Source of the DNA: Flavobacterium johnsoniae
GTDB lineage: Bacteria > Bacteroidota > Bacteroidia > Flavobacteriales > Flavobacteriaceae
Assembly (NCBI RefSeq): GCF_001879205.1
Contig: NZ_MLFK01000006.1
Location: forward strand, 496,001-560,000
Direction: 5' to 3'
DNA: 64,000 nt
How positions within the stretch are numbered: position 1 is the first letter of the stretch; the number at the start of each line of letters is the position of its first letter. A model generated the notes under the pieces. The model worked only from the letters and a program-made list of their open reading frames with translations, searched no databases and was not told where the DNA came from. Shown in pieces: positions 17,652-27,593 of this stretch. A program made the position numbers and the translations under genes.

Positions 17652-19805
17652 TTATGCATCTGCATAAATAATGTTTGCTTCTCTTGTTGTCGAAGCATAA
17701 ACTAAATCTCCGTCGGGCTGTCCTGAATTTACAGTTTTCAAATGTGATGAGACAGTAATGGTACATCCTTTTTTTATGTTAAAGAAATTATTGTTATTAG
17801 CAGTCGTAGATCCTAAAGTTATTAATACAGGTAAATAAATTGACTCTATATTTGTACAGTTAGAAAAAGCATCCCAATACTCTATTTTTGTAAGTTTTGG
17901 AGCTGTAAAAGTAGTAAGCATTATATTGCTTTTAAATGTTCCAAATCCATTGGTTGATATATCACCTGTTATTGTCTCTAATTCAGGAAAGTTATAACTT
18001 GTTATATTTGAGCAGTTCCAAAAAGCTCTGCTTCCAATGTATTTAACTTGGTTTCCTGAAAAAGTTGTTAATGACTTGCAGTTATTAAAAGCATTTTGTT
18101 TGATAGTTGTAACATTATTTAAATTGTTAATACTGATTAGTTTAAAACAGTTTTCAAAAGCGCCGTCATATAAAGTAGTAACTAAACTTAAATCAATATA
18201 CGTAATAGACTGGCAATTAGTAAACGCATTTATACCAATAGATGTAGTCGCTCCAACTGTAAAGTCAGATAAATTATTACAGTTATAAAAACAATATGAA
18301 TATCCAGCTAGTGTTCCAAATTGATTACATAATGGAGCATAGAAAGTTTTTAAAGCGCTATTATTAGCAAAAGCGTAAGTTTTTGTAATAGTAGACAATT
18401 TGGGAGCAATAAAACTGATCATGGACGTATTTCCTTGAAAAGTACCAAACCCATTATTTGAATTTTCCCCCTCAATGATTGTTACATTTGGAAAATTATA
18501 TTCAATAACTCCTTTACAATCATAAAATGCTGCTTCATTGATATAAGTGACTTCTGGCGTAATAAAATTTGTTACGGACCAGCATCCGGAAAAGGCTCTT
18601 ATTCCTATCGATTTTGCTAATTTAAGCATTCCGAAATCTGGGATTTTTCGACAGTTAAAAAAAACGTAATTAGGGATTGATAATACTTTTGACAGATCAA
18701 ATGATGATATTAAATTAATACAGTTAGCAAAATCATATTGCCCTAAAGAGTTAAGGCTTCCGATTGTCAAATTAACTAATTCTGTACATCCACTAAATGT
18801 TGCATTTGTTGCGTTAAGATTGACTAACTGAGGTGCATAAAAAGTTGTTAACGCAATATTATTTGTAAAGGTATAGCTTTTGGTTATTGTTGTTAATTTA
18901 GGTGCAATAAAGCTTGTCATAGCTATATTTTCCTGAAATGTTCCAAATCCATTATTCGAACCATCACCTTCTATAGTTATTACTTCGGGAAAATTATATT
19001 CAGTAACTCCTGAACACTTGTGAAATGCTGATTGATTAATATAAGAAACCTTAGGGGCAGAAAATGATGTAATCCCTTTACAACCGAAGAATGATCTGAT
19101 TTCAATTGTATTAGCTGATTCAAGTATACCAAAGCTTGGTATTTTTTCGCAATTTAAAAAAGCGTAATTAGGGACTAATAATAAATTTGACAGGTCGAAA
19201 TTCGAAGCCAAATTAACGCAATTAGCAAAATCGCTTTGTCCTAATGAGTTAAGAATACCAGTTGTTACGGTTGTTAATTTTGTACAACTATTAAAAGTAT
19301 AACTAGTTGATTCAAAATTGATTAATAAAGGAGCGTAAAAATTTATTAATGAGGTGCAGTTATGAAATGTATAAGTACTTTTTATGGTAATTAAACTTGG
19401 CGCAGAAAAGGTGGTAAGTGATGTATTAAATGCGAATGTACCTTTAGCAGCAACAGTTAAATCTCCTATGATAACTTCTACATTTGGAAAATTGTAGCTA
19501 ACAGCATTAATACAATTGAAGAATGCCTGAGAATTAATTTGTTTTACTAATCCTTCAGCATCATTAAAATAAGTTAAACTATTTTGATTGCTAAAGGCAT
19601 TTGGAGCTATTGTATAACTGCCTCCAATAATGGCGCATTCAATGTCATTATTTATTATTCTAAAAAGTTTAATTCGATTTTCGGTTATGCCTAGTTTGGA
19701 AGCAAGTAATGCAGGGGTATTTATTATTGTAGCAATTCCGCCTATGTAAGTATTTATTTTATAGTTTGATTTGCCAAATATGGTATTTTGTAATAAGCCG
19801 CTCAT
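17652..19805 (-). CDS. BspA-type leucine-rich-repeat protein with modular N-terminus
   Basis: 717 aa, no signal peptide. The first ~45 residues (LLQNTIFGKSNYKINTYIGG and ASKLGITENRIK) are shared with the proteins encoded at 19.9-21.3 and 21.5-23.1 kb. The rest is made of LRR-5/BspA repeats such as AFSNCTNIESIYLP and INSQAFFNC. Longer units of about 166-168 residues recur three times: the phrase NGFGTF is encoded near 17938, 18442 and 18940. BspA repeats usually mediate adhesion. Lack of an export signal in a region with phage lysis genes fits a fibre-like part released by lysis, but this is inference. It is the last gene of the region. Confidence 0.8.
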   Translation of the reverse strand: MSGLLQNTIFGKSNYKINTYIGGIATIINTPALLASKLGITENRIKLFRIINNDIECAIIGGSYTIAPNAFSNQNSLTYFNDAEGLVKQINSQAFFNCINAVSYNFPNVEVIIGDLTVAAKGTFAFNTSLTTFSAPSLITIKSTYTFHNCTSLINFYAPLLINFESTSYTFNSCTKLTTVTTGILNSLGQSDFANCVNLASNFDLSNLLLVPNYAFLNCEKIPSFGILESANTIEIRSFFGCKGITSFSAPKVSYINQSAFHKCSGVTEYNFPEVITIEGDGSNNGFGTFQENIAMTSFIAPKLTTITKSYTFTNNIALTTFYAPQLVNLNATNATFSGCTELVNLTIGSLNSLGQYDFANCINLISSFDLSKVLSIPNYVFFNCRKIPDFGMLKLAKSIGIRAFSGCWSVTNFITPEVTYINEAAFYDCKGVIEYNFPNVTIIEGENSNNGFGTFQGNTSMISFIAPKLSTITKTYAFANNSALKTFYAPLCNQFGTLAGYSYCFYNCNNLSDFTVGATTSIGINAFTNCQSITYIDLSLVTTLYDGAFENCFKLISINNLNNVTTIKQNAFNNCKSLTTFSGNQVKYIGSRAFWNCSNITSYNFPELETITGDISTNGFGTFKSNIMLTTFTAPKLTKIEYWDAFSNCTNIESIYLPVLITLGSTTANNNNFFNIKKGCTITVSSHLKTVNSGQPDGDLVYASTTREANIIYADA

Positions 19806-19905
19806 GAAGTTTTATAATAAAAATTGTTTGTCATTTATAAGATTATATTATGCAGAACTACTATAAAAAGTTGTAAGATTAACAGTGAAATAATTTTATC
19901 ATTTT

Positions 19906-21316
19906 TTATGTTATATAATTTACAATAGCCGATTTATTTGTAATTGCCCAAGTGAGATCAAAATCTGGAGCACCATCGTTGTTGGTCTGCATAGCAATAT
20001 TTACATTTATAACAACTCCTATTTTGGCTCTTGCAAACATATTTTTATTTACAGAAGATAAGCCTCCGGTAAAAGTTGTACATTTTGGTATATCAATTAT
20101 ACTTAAAGCAGATATTCCAGAAAATCCATTCAAAAAACCTGAACCAAGAGATTCAACTAATGGAATAATTAACGTTGATACATTAGCATTTGAAAACAAA
20201 AAGTTGTTAGAAGTTGTTTTTAATTTTGGGATTGCTATATAAGATAAATTAGTAGCTCCATTGAAAGGAGTCGCAAGTGCTGATGTAGCATTATTAAAGC
20301 ATATACGAGTAAATAAAGCATTACTGCAAAACGCAAACAAGCTATCAGAAACCACTAGGACATTATCAAAGTGGGAGTCTGAGAAACTTGGTAGACTCTT
20401 GCATCCGTTAAATGCACTATTTCCTAAATTTATTACTTTCGGAATGTTACAATAGTTTAAATTAACACTTTGAGAAAAAGCCTGTGCTTCTAAGTTTGTC
20501 AATTCTGGAGCAGAAAAACTTTGAACGAATGAATTAAATTTAAAAGTACTTTCACCCAATGTTTTTAATGCAGGAAAAGAATAACTTACACATGGTACAC
20601 TCTCAAATGTTTGGAAATTTGTGTTTATGCTATTAATAGTAACAACTGAATCAGTTTGGAAAGTCAAAAGATTACTACAAAGAGAAAATGCACCATATTG
20701 AATACTTGTAATATTATTAGCTGTAAATGAATTTATTTTTGTGCCTTTAAAAACATTTATTCCTAATGTTCCTGACATATTTAATGTGATCGATCCAATA
20801 AATGAAATGCAGCCTTGGAAAGTACTGTCGCCACTTATTGTGGTGAATGCATTCCAATTAAAACTACTAGCTAATAAAGCACTGCAATTCAAGAAAGTTG
20901 AATGATGAGTAATTGATTTTAAAGCTGAAAAATCAGTGATATTCAAAGAGCTACAACTCTTAAATGCCGCATGCCCGCCTGTCGATTGCCAATTTTTAAA
21001 TTTTGCACCAAATAAATTCACACAATCAGAAAACGCACTTGAACCTATTGAAATAACGAGACCATTATTATCATAATAATAAGTAATATCTGTACGCCCA
21101 GTAAAAGCATTTAAAGGAATAGAATAATTTCCTCCAATTACTGCAAATTGAATATCATCCTGAACTACTGCAAAAGATTTGATTCTAGTTATTGGTAGAC
21201 CTAGTTTTGCTGCAATTAATGCGGGTGTGTTAAGGGTTGCGGAAACACCCCCCTATAAAGGTATTTGCCTTATATTTATTATTACCAAAAATGGTATTTT
21301 GTAGTAAACTGCTCAT
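19906..21316 (-). pseudogene. Leucine-rich-repeat protein, frameshifted at a G6 tract
   Basis: A third member of the same family. From the ATG at 21316 the sequence reads MSSLLQNTIFGNNKYKANTF then GG and runs into a stop a few codons later. Restoring one base at the run of six G (minus strand; C6 at 21248-21253) gives the expected continuation VSATLNTPALIAAKLGL and joins the long downstream frame that stops at 19906, for about 469 aa. The paralogue at 23.1 kb has five G at the matching place. The downstream part is BspA-type repeats (NCSALLASSFNW, LSNLLTFQTDSV). This is either a mutation, a sequencing error or a phase-variable gene in the off state. Confidence 0.82.
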
Positions 21317-21463
21317 GATTAAATTTTGTAATTAAACTGTTGATTGTCTTTAGAAAGTGTCTCCTATTACGTAAAACAATTTGTTAGTATTCTCATTTCT
21401 TTAATTACTCACTTTTGCTCGTTTAGTATCGTATAAGAATGGAATTATTTTTTATAAAGAAAT

Positions 21464-23095
21464 TTAATTAGATATTGCTATAGCCTGATAATCTCTGGCA
21501 TTACTTTTTTGAATCCATGTAACACCGAAATCATTTGAGACATAAATATATCCTCCCGATACGGCCGTTGCTTGAATTTTACCATCTTTCGACATATCCA
21601 TACAAGTATAATACAAGTTGTTAAATGTGCTTGTATTAGCCGTCCATGTAACTCCATAATCAGAAGATGTATATATGTATTTATTTTGTGAAGCTATTGT
21701 TTGGTATTTTCCATCAACACTCATTGCAACCTTTGGAAAAGTGAAGTTTCCGTAAGCTGTTTTATTTGTCCATGTTGTACCGCCATCATTAGAAACTCTT
21801 ATAGTTCCACCATTAGAAATGGCTATTATAAATTGTCCATCGTCTGAGCAACAAACCGACGAAATAATTCCTTGACCTGTTATTGGCGTCCATGTAACTC
21901 CGTAATCAGTTGATCTGTTAATTTGTGCTCCATCAATATTCGTGGCAAGCATATACTGCCCTGTACCACTCACAAAACAATCACGTCTACCACCAGTAAC
22001 CGCAAGATTCCAAGTTACACCGTAATCAGTTGATAGGTGTGTACTTCCAGAACTTGCAGAAGCCAACATATATTGACCATTATCACTCATGGATACGCAA
22101 TAATATGTTGTTGCTGCTAAAGTTGTATTTGCAAAATTTTTACCAAAATCAGAAGATAATACTACACCAGAGTTGTAAGCAAGGAGAACATATTTTGTTG
22201 TTTCAGAAACGGCAATACCTCTTGTAGATGAAATATAACCACCACTTATAAAACTTACGCCATCATCAAATGATTTTTGATAATTATTGCCGTAAGCACC
22301 TACCATAATAACACCTTGATAAATTATTGTGGCTCCGGTTGCTGTTTCAGCAATAGCTAAATCACCATCAGGTGCACCAGCATTTACAGTTTTTAAGTAT
22401 GCTGATACTGTTAATTTTGCTCCTGTCTTAATACCTGAAAAACTACTGTCATTACCTAAAGTCTGCCCTAATTGATTGAGTAAGGGAGCATAAAATGATT
22501 GCAAACTGTTACAATTTCTAAGGAGTCTGTAACCAGTTACGGTTGTACATTTTGGTACATAAACTTTCTCCAATAAAACACAATCCTCAAAAATCCCTGT
22601 ATTACCTCCTACAGAGGCTGAATTTAAAGTTGTTAATTCAGGGAAACTGAATTCTTTGACTTTGTTCATTCCTTTAAAACAAGCCTCTCCTGCTATTTGT
22701 AATTTGGGAGCGATTACAGCTGCTAACTTTTGATTATTAAAAAACACTCCTGTGCCCATTGTTACACAATTTCTTAGCTCCGATATGAATTCTAAATTTA
22801 CAGCATTAAAAAAAGCATAGGTGCCAAGTCCTTCGATTAGATAGTCAGTATCATAGTAATATGTTAGTGCTGTTACACTCATGAAAGCACCCACTGCTAT
22901 TGAGTAACGACCTCCGGTTACTGCAAATTCAATATTATCTTCAATTATTTTAAACCCTTTTATTCTTGAAGCTGGCACGCCTAATTTAGAAGCGACCAAA
23001 GCAGGTGTATTGATAATTGAAGCAACACCCCCAATAAAAGTATTTGCCCTATATTTATTATTACCAAAAATGGTATTTTGCAATAAGCTTCCCAT
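21464..23095 (-). CDS. Leucine-rich-repeat plus Asp-box propeller protein, modular N-terminus
   Basis: 543 aa, no signal peptide. Residues 1-~95 carry the shared module (LLQNTIFGNNKYRANTFIGG, then TPALVASKLGVPASRI). BspA-type repeats follow to about residue 250. The C-terminal half is a beta-propeller with Asp-box repeats: STDYGVTWNLA, STDYGVTWTPI, SNDGGTTWTNK, SSDYGVTWTAN and SNDFGVTWIQK. Asp-boxes are structural and do not prove enzyme activity. The gene starts 2 bases after the fibre-like gene at 23.1-24.0 kb, repeating the pairing seen at 24.2-25.5 kb. Likely a binding domain of a fibre or adhesin. Confidence 0.8.
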   Translation of the reverse strand: MGSLLQNTIFGNNKYRANTFIGGVASIINTPALVASKLGVPASRIKGFKIIEDNIEFAVTGGRYSIAVGAFMSVTALTYYYDTDYLIEGLGTYAFFNAVNLEFISELRNCVTMGTGVFFNNQKLAAVIAPKLQIAGEACFKGMNKVKEFSFPELTTLNSASVGGNTGIFEDCVLLEKVYVPKCTTVTGYRLLRNCNSLQSFYAPLLNQLGQTLGNDSSFSGIKTGAKLTVSAYLKTVNAGAPDGDLAIAETATGATIIYQGVIMVGAYGNNYQKSFDDGVSFISGGYISSTRGIAVSETTKYVLLAYNSGVVLSSDFGKNFANTTLAATTYYCVSMSDNGQYMLASASSGSTHLSTDYGVTWNLAVTGGRRDCFVSGTGQYMLATNIDGAQINRSTDYGVTWTPITGQGIISSVCCSDDGQFIIAISNGGTIRVSNDGGTTWTNKTAYGNFTFPKVAMSVDGKYQTIASQNKYIYTSSDYGVTWTANTSTFNNLYYTCMDMSKDGKIQATAVSGGYIYVSNDFGVTWIQKSNARDYQAIAISN

Positions 23096-23097
23096 AC

Positions 23098-23973
23098 TTA
23101 TACTCCTAATAATAAAACACTATTTGTATTGCCTCTTTTTGTAAATGTGAAAATTTGTTTTTCGGCAGTTACAGCAGGTGTTCCAAACAACCAGGTGTGC
23201 GGAGCAGTAATAGCCCACGTTACATTTACTCCCGGTAATGTAATGCCATTAAAGATGAAACTTTGAGGTAATGAAGCAGGTACAGTAATAGTACAACTAG
23301 TTGTAAATAAAACTGTTTTTCCATGCCAGTTTGATTGGATAGTCTGACTTGTACCTACTTCTAATTGATTTGCAATATCTTGCTTATTTGATAAATCAAT
23401 ATTTCCGTTTCCAACAATTGATTCTCCATTTACTGTTTTAAAATTATCAGAGGTAACTAAAGTTCCGCTTGTTGAAGGAAAATTTAGATCTAAATCGGTT
23501 TGTACATCCGTATTAAAACGAATGGTCTTGTAAGCATCATTTGTTCCAATCGCTAATTGATTAGGTGCAGTGGTGTATACAGTTGATCCACAAGCACCTA
23601 ATATGATGGCTCTTGGATGCTGGTTTCCGGCTCCTGCATAGTAACCCAAAGCAGTAACCATTTCTTGTATCGTTCCATTACCTGCATTTTTCCCAATAAA
23701 GGTAGATTTACGACTTAGACCTGCCATTCCGCCAGATCCTACCTGAACAGCATCTTCGCTTTCGGCACCAATAAAAATCTGCTTGCCTTCATCGCCAATC
23801 CACATGTTTTTTGTGGCAGAATTGCCTGTTTCAAGAACAGATTGTAGATCCTGCTTGCTTGCTATGGCTTCGCTGAATTCCAATTCTCCATTTTGGTTTG
23901 TTATTAAAGTTTTATTAGGTGCACCTGTCTCTAAATCAGATACTTTTATTCTATTGTGATTTGTTGTCTCCAT
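23098..23973 (-). CDS. Fibre-like structural protein, NHNRIKV module
   Basis: 291 aa. The N-terminal ~35 residues (NHNRIKVSDLETGAPNKTLI and NQNGELEF) recur in the proteins starting at 25458 and 45069. The middle is a glycine-rich, strand-rich segment (FIGKNAGNGTIQEMVTALG), as in phage fibres and adhesin stalks. The C-terminal ~120 residues, from VNGESIVGNGNIDLSNKQDI to the end (VLLLGV), match the protein at 24991-25458. No export signal. Most likely a fibre or base-adaptor protein for the propeller/LRR protein encoded just downstream. No enzyme motif seen. Confidence 0.72.
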   Translation of the reverse strand: METTNHNRIKVSDLETGAPNKTLITNQNGELEFSEAIASKQDLQSVLETGNSATKNMWIGDEGKQIFIGAESEDAVQVGSGGMAGLSRKSTFIGKNAGNGTIQEMVTALGYYAGAGNQHPRAIILGACGSTVYTTAPNQLAIGTNDAYKTIRFNTDVQTDLDLNFPSTSGTLVTSDNFKTVNGESIVGNGNIDLSNKQDIANQLEVGTSQTIQSNWHGKTVLFTTSCTITVPASLPQSFIFNGITLPGVNVTWAITAPHTWLFGTPAVTAEKQIFTFTKRGNTNSVLLLGV

Positions 23974-24181
23974 TTTTTTTTAATTAGAATTTTATAATAA
24001 ATGCTTTCGGAATTACCGATTGCTGTCTGTTTTTAATACTTTGATTGAATAATTTTAGCTGATTATTGAACTTTATAAAACATTTTTATGATTGATTCAG
24101 AATATGATAGAAAAACTATTTAGCATATTCGGCTTTACATCTTTAACGGTTTGTCAAGTTCTACTTCAATTATTTACTTCT

Positions 24182-24988
24182 TTATACTATTATGAGTTTA
24201 CCATTTATATCGTATGGTTTTGATAAATCAAACTCGTAAATACTGCTGGTGTAAGAGCTCCAAAACATTTTTAAACCGTCAAGACTAAAATTAACAGCAT
24301 AAAAGTTAGCTGCTGGAATGACCGTCGACAAATTAATTGAAGCAGAAGTATTTGCTCCAGCTAATTCATAAGGAGCTTTTAATGAAATTTTCATAACGGA
24401 TCTTTCCCCAACTAATTTTGGGTGAAATATTGTTTTGCCATCAGGAGTAAAAACAAATGAATTAGCTGAAAAATTGATGCTTTGTGAAGATACAGCAGTA
24501 TTCAAATCCCAGGGTGTAGTCAATAAGTATTTTGTTAATGAACTTCCTGTATGATTAAAAAAACTCATTCCATCTGGTGTAAAGGCAATTGTATTAGTAA
24601 TAATTCCAAAACTCTTAAACCCTAAATAACTTGCAGTGCTAACATCCCAAGGAGTAGATAAAAGGTAACTTAAAACAGACCTAGAAGTTGTACCAGATAC
24701 AAATAATCTGGTACCATCAGGTGATATATAATGTCCTCTTGGCTGACTTTCTCCATTTTGATTTATTGCCAAAGAGCGGTTCAAGTATACAGCAGTACTA
24801 ATGTCCCATGGTGTAGACAAAGAATATTGAGCTACTGAGTCAGGACCATTATGCAGCGTAAGGTATAATCTTGTTCCAGTTGGATTGAAAGAACTATACA
24901 TCTGAGTAGATAAATTTGTTCTATTTTTTCCTCGGTAGTATATTGTAATTACTTTAGACCTTCCAAATATTGTTTTTCGTAATCCCAT
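24182..24988 (-). CDS. Beta-propeller protein with STPWD repeats
   Basis: 268 aa. Built from repeats of about 45 residues with the signature YxLSTPWDxSTA (LSTPWDISTAVYL, LSTPWDVSTASYL, LTTPWDLNTAVSS) and FTPDGxxxF strands, a propeller type often found in phage and secreted bacterial proteins. The first residues (LRKTIFGRSK) echo the NTIFG start of the three LRR proteins. It begins 2 bases after the upstream fibre-like gene, so the pair is probably translated together. Confidence 0.72.
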   Translation of the reverse strand: MGLRKTIFGRSKVITIYYRGKNRTNLSTQMYSSFNPTGTRLYLTLHNGPDSVAQYSLSTPWDISTAVYLNRSLAINQNGESQPRGHYISPDGTRLFVSGTTSRSVLSYLLSTPWDVSTASYLGFKSFGIITNTIAFTPDGMSFFNHTGSSLTKYLLTTPWDLNTAVSSQSINFSANSFVFTPDGKTIFHPKLVGERSVMKISLKAPYELAGANTSASINLSTVIPAANFYAVNFSLDGLKMFWSSYTSSIYEFDLSKPYDINGKLIIV

Positions 24989-24990
24989 AA

Positions 24991-25458
24991 TTATAAACCT
25001 AAAATCATTATTGAATGCTGACCCTCGTTTTGCATGAATGTAAAAATCTGTTTCTCTCCTACTGTAGGAGGTGCTCCAAATTCAAATGTTTTAGGAGACG
25101 TAATAGACCAGCTTAATGATGTTCCTATTTTTGTGATTCCCTCAAAGCACATTCCTGAATTAGTAAATGAATTAGGAATTGAAAGCGTTCCTGTACCATT
25201 AAACTTTACTGTTTTTCCGTGCCATGTATCTTGAACAATTGCAGGTAATGTTACATTGATTTGATTTGCAATATCTTGTTTGTTTGATAAATCGATATTT
25301 CCATCTCCAAGAATAGATTCTCCATTAATAGTTTTAAAATCTAAAGAAGAGGTTATATCATTAAACTCTAATTCGCCATTTTCATTAGTTATTAAAACTT
25401 TATTTTGCTGATTCGTTTCTAAATCAGCCACTTTTATTCTGTTATGGTTTGCACTCAT
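24991..25458 (-). CDS. Short fibre-like protein, NHNRIKV module
   Basis: 155 aa. It has the shared N-terminus (NHNRIKVADLETNQQNKVLI, NENGELEF) joined directly to the ~110-residue C-terminal domain also found in the 291-aa protein (NGESILGDGNIDLSNKQDI, HGKTVKF, VGEKQIFTF, ending MILGL). It is therefore the minimal version of that protein, without the glycine-rich middle. Paired with the propeller gene 2 bases downstream. Confidence 0.72.
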   Translation of the reverse strand: MSANHNRIKVADLETNQQNKVLITNENGELEFNDITSSLDFKTINGESILGDGNIDLSNKQDIANQINVTLPAIVQDTWHGKTVKFNGTGTLSIPNSFTNSGMCFEGITKIGTSLSWSITSPKTFEFGAPPTVGEKQIFTFMQNEGQHSIMILGL

Positions 25459-25471
25459 AAGTTATTTTTAG

Positions 25472-26650
25472 TTAAAATTTACATTCTAAATATATCTCGC
25501 CAGTTTCAGCGGTTATCGATAGTACAGGCCTGTTATTTGAACCAGGTGTGGAAGAGTCTTTATCACCATTAGAAATTAAGAAAAAGTTATAGGATTGTCC
25601 TGAAACTAGTAAGTCTAATTGAGAAGGAGTCAGATTTATTTCGTTGTATGCTGTAGAATTAATTGGAACAGAAACACTATTAATGAATGTAGTTGAATCC
25701 CAATCGTTCCAATCCTGAAGTTGAAAAGCTTGATTTAATGGGATCAAAATATTTGCAGCAAATAAATTAAAAGTCAATGCGTTACCAACTGTATTTTCGG
25801 CAAACTTAAATTTTATTTGAGCAGATTTTGGCTTGATGGTAATTGAAGAAGTATCAATAATACCCCTATATCTATTTACGTAATATAACAAACTATCTGC
25901 ACCTGCCCCAATAAACGTATTATCGATATGTTGTAAATCTGCAGCAGGTGCGTCTCTAGATTCGCTCCATGATGTGGCTCTTTTTTCAAAAATTACAGAT
26001 TTTACAGCAGCTAGAGATAGAACAGAAGGAAGTGTTGTGACAGTTAAAACATTACTATCACTTGAATTTCCTGATGCATCCTTCGCTTTTATATAAAAAT
26101 CGTATGCAGTAGATCCTGACAAACCTGTGATAGTATAACTAAGTAGATCAGCTGAAGCTGAGCTTAGTAAAACTCCATTTTTGTAAATGTCGTAACCCGC
26201 AACTATTCCATTGTCTGTTGATGCAGTCCATGATAATAGTAGTGAATCTGGAGTAATCGAAGACACACTTAAAACTGGACTTGTAGGAGGGGTCGAATCA
26301 GCAATACAGGTTCCTAAATTATTCGCATAAATTTGAGCATTATTTTCCAGCCAGACAATGGCTTGATTATTTGCATCAATTATACTTTCAGATGATACAA
26401 ATTGATTAGCATAAGCAATAAGTTCAACTTCAGTACCTGTTTCTCCCGCAAAGCAATTATTTTTTGCAACAGTTTTAGTTTGTTGTGTATTATAATATCG
26501 AACGGCAGGGGGGCAAATTGTTGTGTTTAAGGACGGTGCGAGATAATCTGGATCTGTGGTTACATTAGGTTTTATTTCTCCAGTTGGAGTATTGTCATCA
26601 GTATAGTACTTTTCTAAAAAAGCAAAAGACATGTATCCTGTGTTTTCCAT
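25472..26650 (-). CDS. DUF5977 and fibronectin-III protein
   Basis: 392 aa. Residues ~55-115 match the DUF5977 pattern (VAKNNCFAGETGTEVEL, ... ANQFVSSESIIDANNQA, ... IYANNLGTC). A fibronectin-III domain follows (PTSPVLSVSSITPDSLLLSW to VLTVTTLP, ~120-215), then a ~170-residue beta-rich domain resembling DNRLRE-type carbohydrate- or surface-binding modules. No signal peptide. The gene lies 4 bases after the 286-aa DUF5977 gene. Probably a binding component; function not known. Confidence 0.7.
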   Translation of the reverse strand: MENTGYMSFAFLEKYYTDDNTPTGEIKPNVTTDPDYLAPSLNTTICPPAVRYYNTQQTKTVAKNNCFAGETGTEVELIAYANQFVSSESIIDANNQAIVWLENNAQIYANNLGTCIADSTPPTSPVLSVSSITPDSLLLSWTASTDNGIVAGYDIYKNGVLLSSASADLLSYTITGLSGSTAYDFYIKAKDASGNSSDSNVLTVTTLPSVLSLAAVKSVIFEKRATSWSESRDAPAADLQHIDNTFIGAGADSLLYYVNRYRGIIDTSSITIKPKSAQIKFKFAENTVGNALTFNLFAANILIPLNQAFQLQDWNDWDSTTFINSVSVPINSTAYNEINLTPSQLDLLVSGQSYNFFLISNGDKDSSTPGSNNRPVLSITAETGEIYLECKF

Positions 26651-26654
26651 ATTT

Positions 26655-27515
26655 TTAATAAGTTATTACAACCTTTGCAGTTGATTGGTTATTAGAATAA
26701 TTAATGTAGCCAATAGGAGTAACTTGATCTATTGAGAGTTGTTTACCCTGTACTGAAATATTTTTTGAAAAATTTAACTGCTGTACTTGCTGGCCTTCAT
26801 CATTTATAATGTCTTTATCGACTTTTGTCATTGTACCACCAAGGAATGTGGTAATTTCTACATCAATATTTCCTGTGGCTTTTAAATCCCTCCAAACTCC
26901 AGCCATTCTAATCTGAACATCATTCAAATTAGAATACACTTCTTTCACTTTTTTAAAGTTTATTAAACAAGTTTCCGCCCCAGTTACATCTCTTTTATCT
27001 CCGCCCCACATAATGTAAGAATCTTGTGCCGTCGCATTAGCCGGAAGTCCGTTTTCGAGTCCAAACCCTACCCATATATTATCTAATGTGGTAATACCTG
27101 TATTTATAAAACCTGTAAAAGTATCTAGATCAATACCAGCGCCAGGAGCCCATTTGTATTTAATTACCATATAATCAAAAGGCAATAATGTTGTTGGCGG
27201 TTCTAATACACATGAAGGATTTGCTCCACGCCATGCAGTAGGTCTAATAGTGCAGGTTCCAAGATTGTTGGCATAAGCCTGAACATTTGCCTGAAGCCAT
27301 GATTGAGCTTGTTCATTAGCATCGTCAATACTTATTGGCGACACAAATTTATTGGCACCGGCATTTAAAGTGACAGGATTTCCGGTTGTTCCTTTCAAAC
27401 AATCATTTTTGTTAACCGTTAAAGTTTTTTCGGTATTGTAATAAACCTGTTCACCTTCTACCGGAGTATAACTGTCTAAATATACAAAGGGTTTATATGT
27501 TGTGTTTTCTTCCAT
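26655..27515 (-). CDS. DUF5977 protein
   Basis: 286 aa. DUF5977 near the N-terminus (VNKNDCLKGTTGNPVTL, SPISIDDANEQAQSWL, YANNLGTC). The remainder is a beta-rich domain (DYMVIKYKWAPGAGIDLDTF, SYIMWGGDKRD) that I do not recognise. Both DUF5977 proteins begin with a similar phrase (YKPFVYLDSY / MSFAFLEKYY) before a YYNTxxT motif, so they are paralogues with different C-terminal ends. Confidence 0.68.
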   Translation of the reverse strand: MEENTTYKPFVYLDSYTPVEGEQVYYNTEKTLTVNKNDCLKGTTGNPVTLNAGANKFVSPISIDDANEQAQSWLQANVQAYANNLGTCTIRPTAWRGANPSCVLEPPTTLLPFDYMVIKYKWAPGAGIDLDTFTGFINTGITTLDNIWVGFGLENGLPANATAQDSYIMWGGDKRDVTGAETCLINFKKVKEVYSNLNDVQIRMAGVWRDLKATGNIDVEITTFLGGTMTKVDKDIINDEGQQVQQLNFSKNISVQGKQLSIDQVTPIGYINYSNNQSTAKVVITY

Positions 27516-27593
27516 ACATTATGTTTTAGTAAGTAATAATGTTGTTTTTTTGTTTTCTAAAACCATTAAAAAAATATTGAGCAATTATTCTTA

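Noticed and set aside
21464..23095. A sialidase assignment for the Asp-box propeller
   Set aside because: The Asp-boxes are structural. I see no catalytic arginine triad or FRIP motif, and the protein has no export signal.
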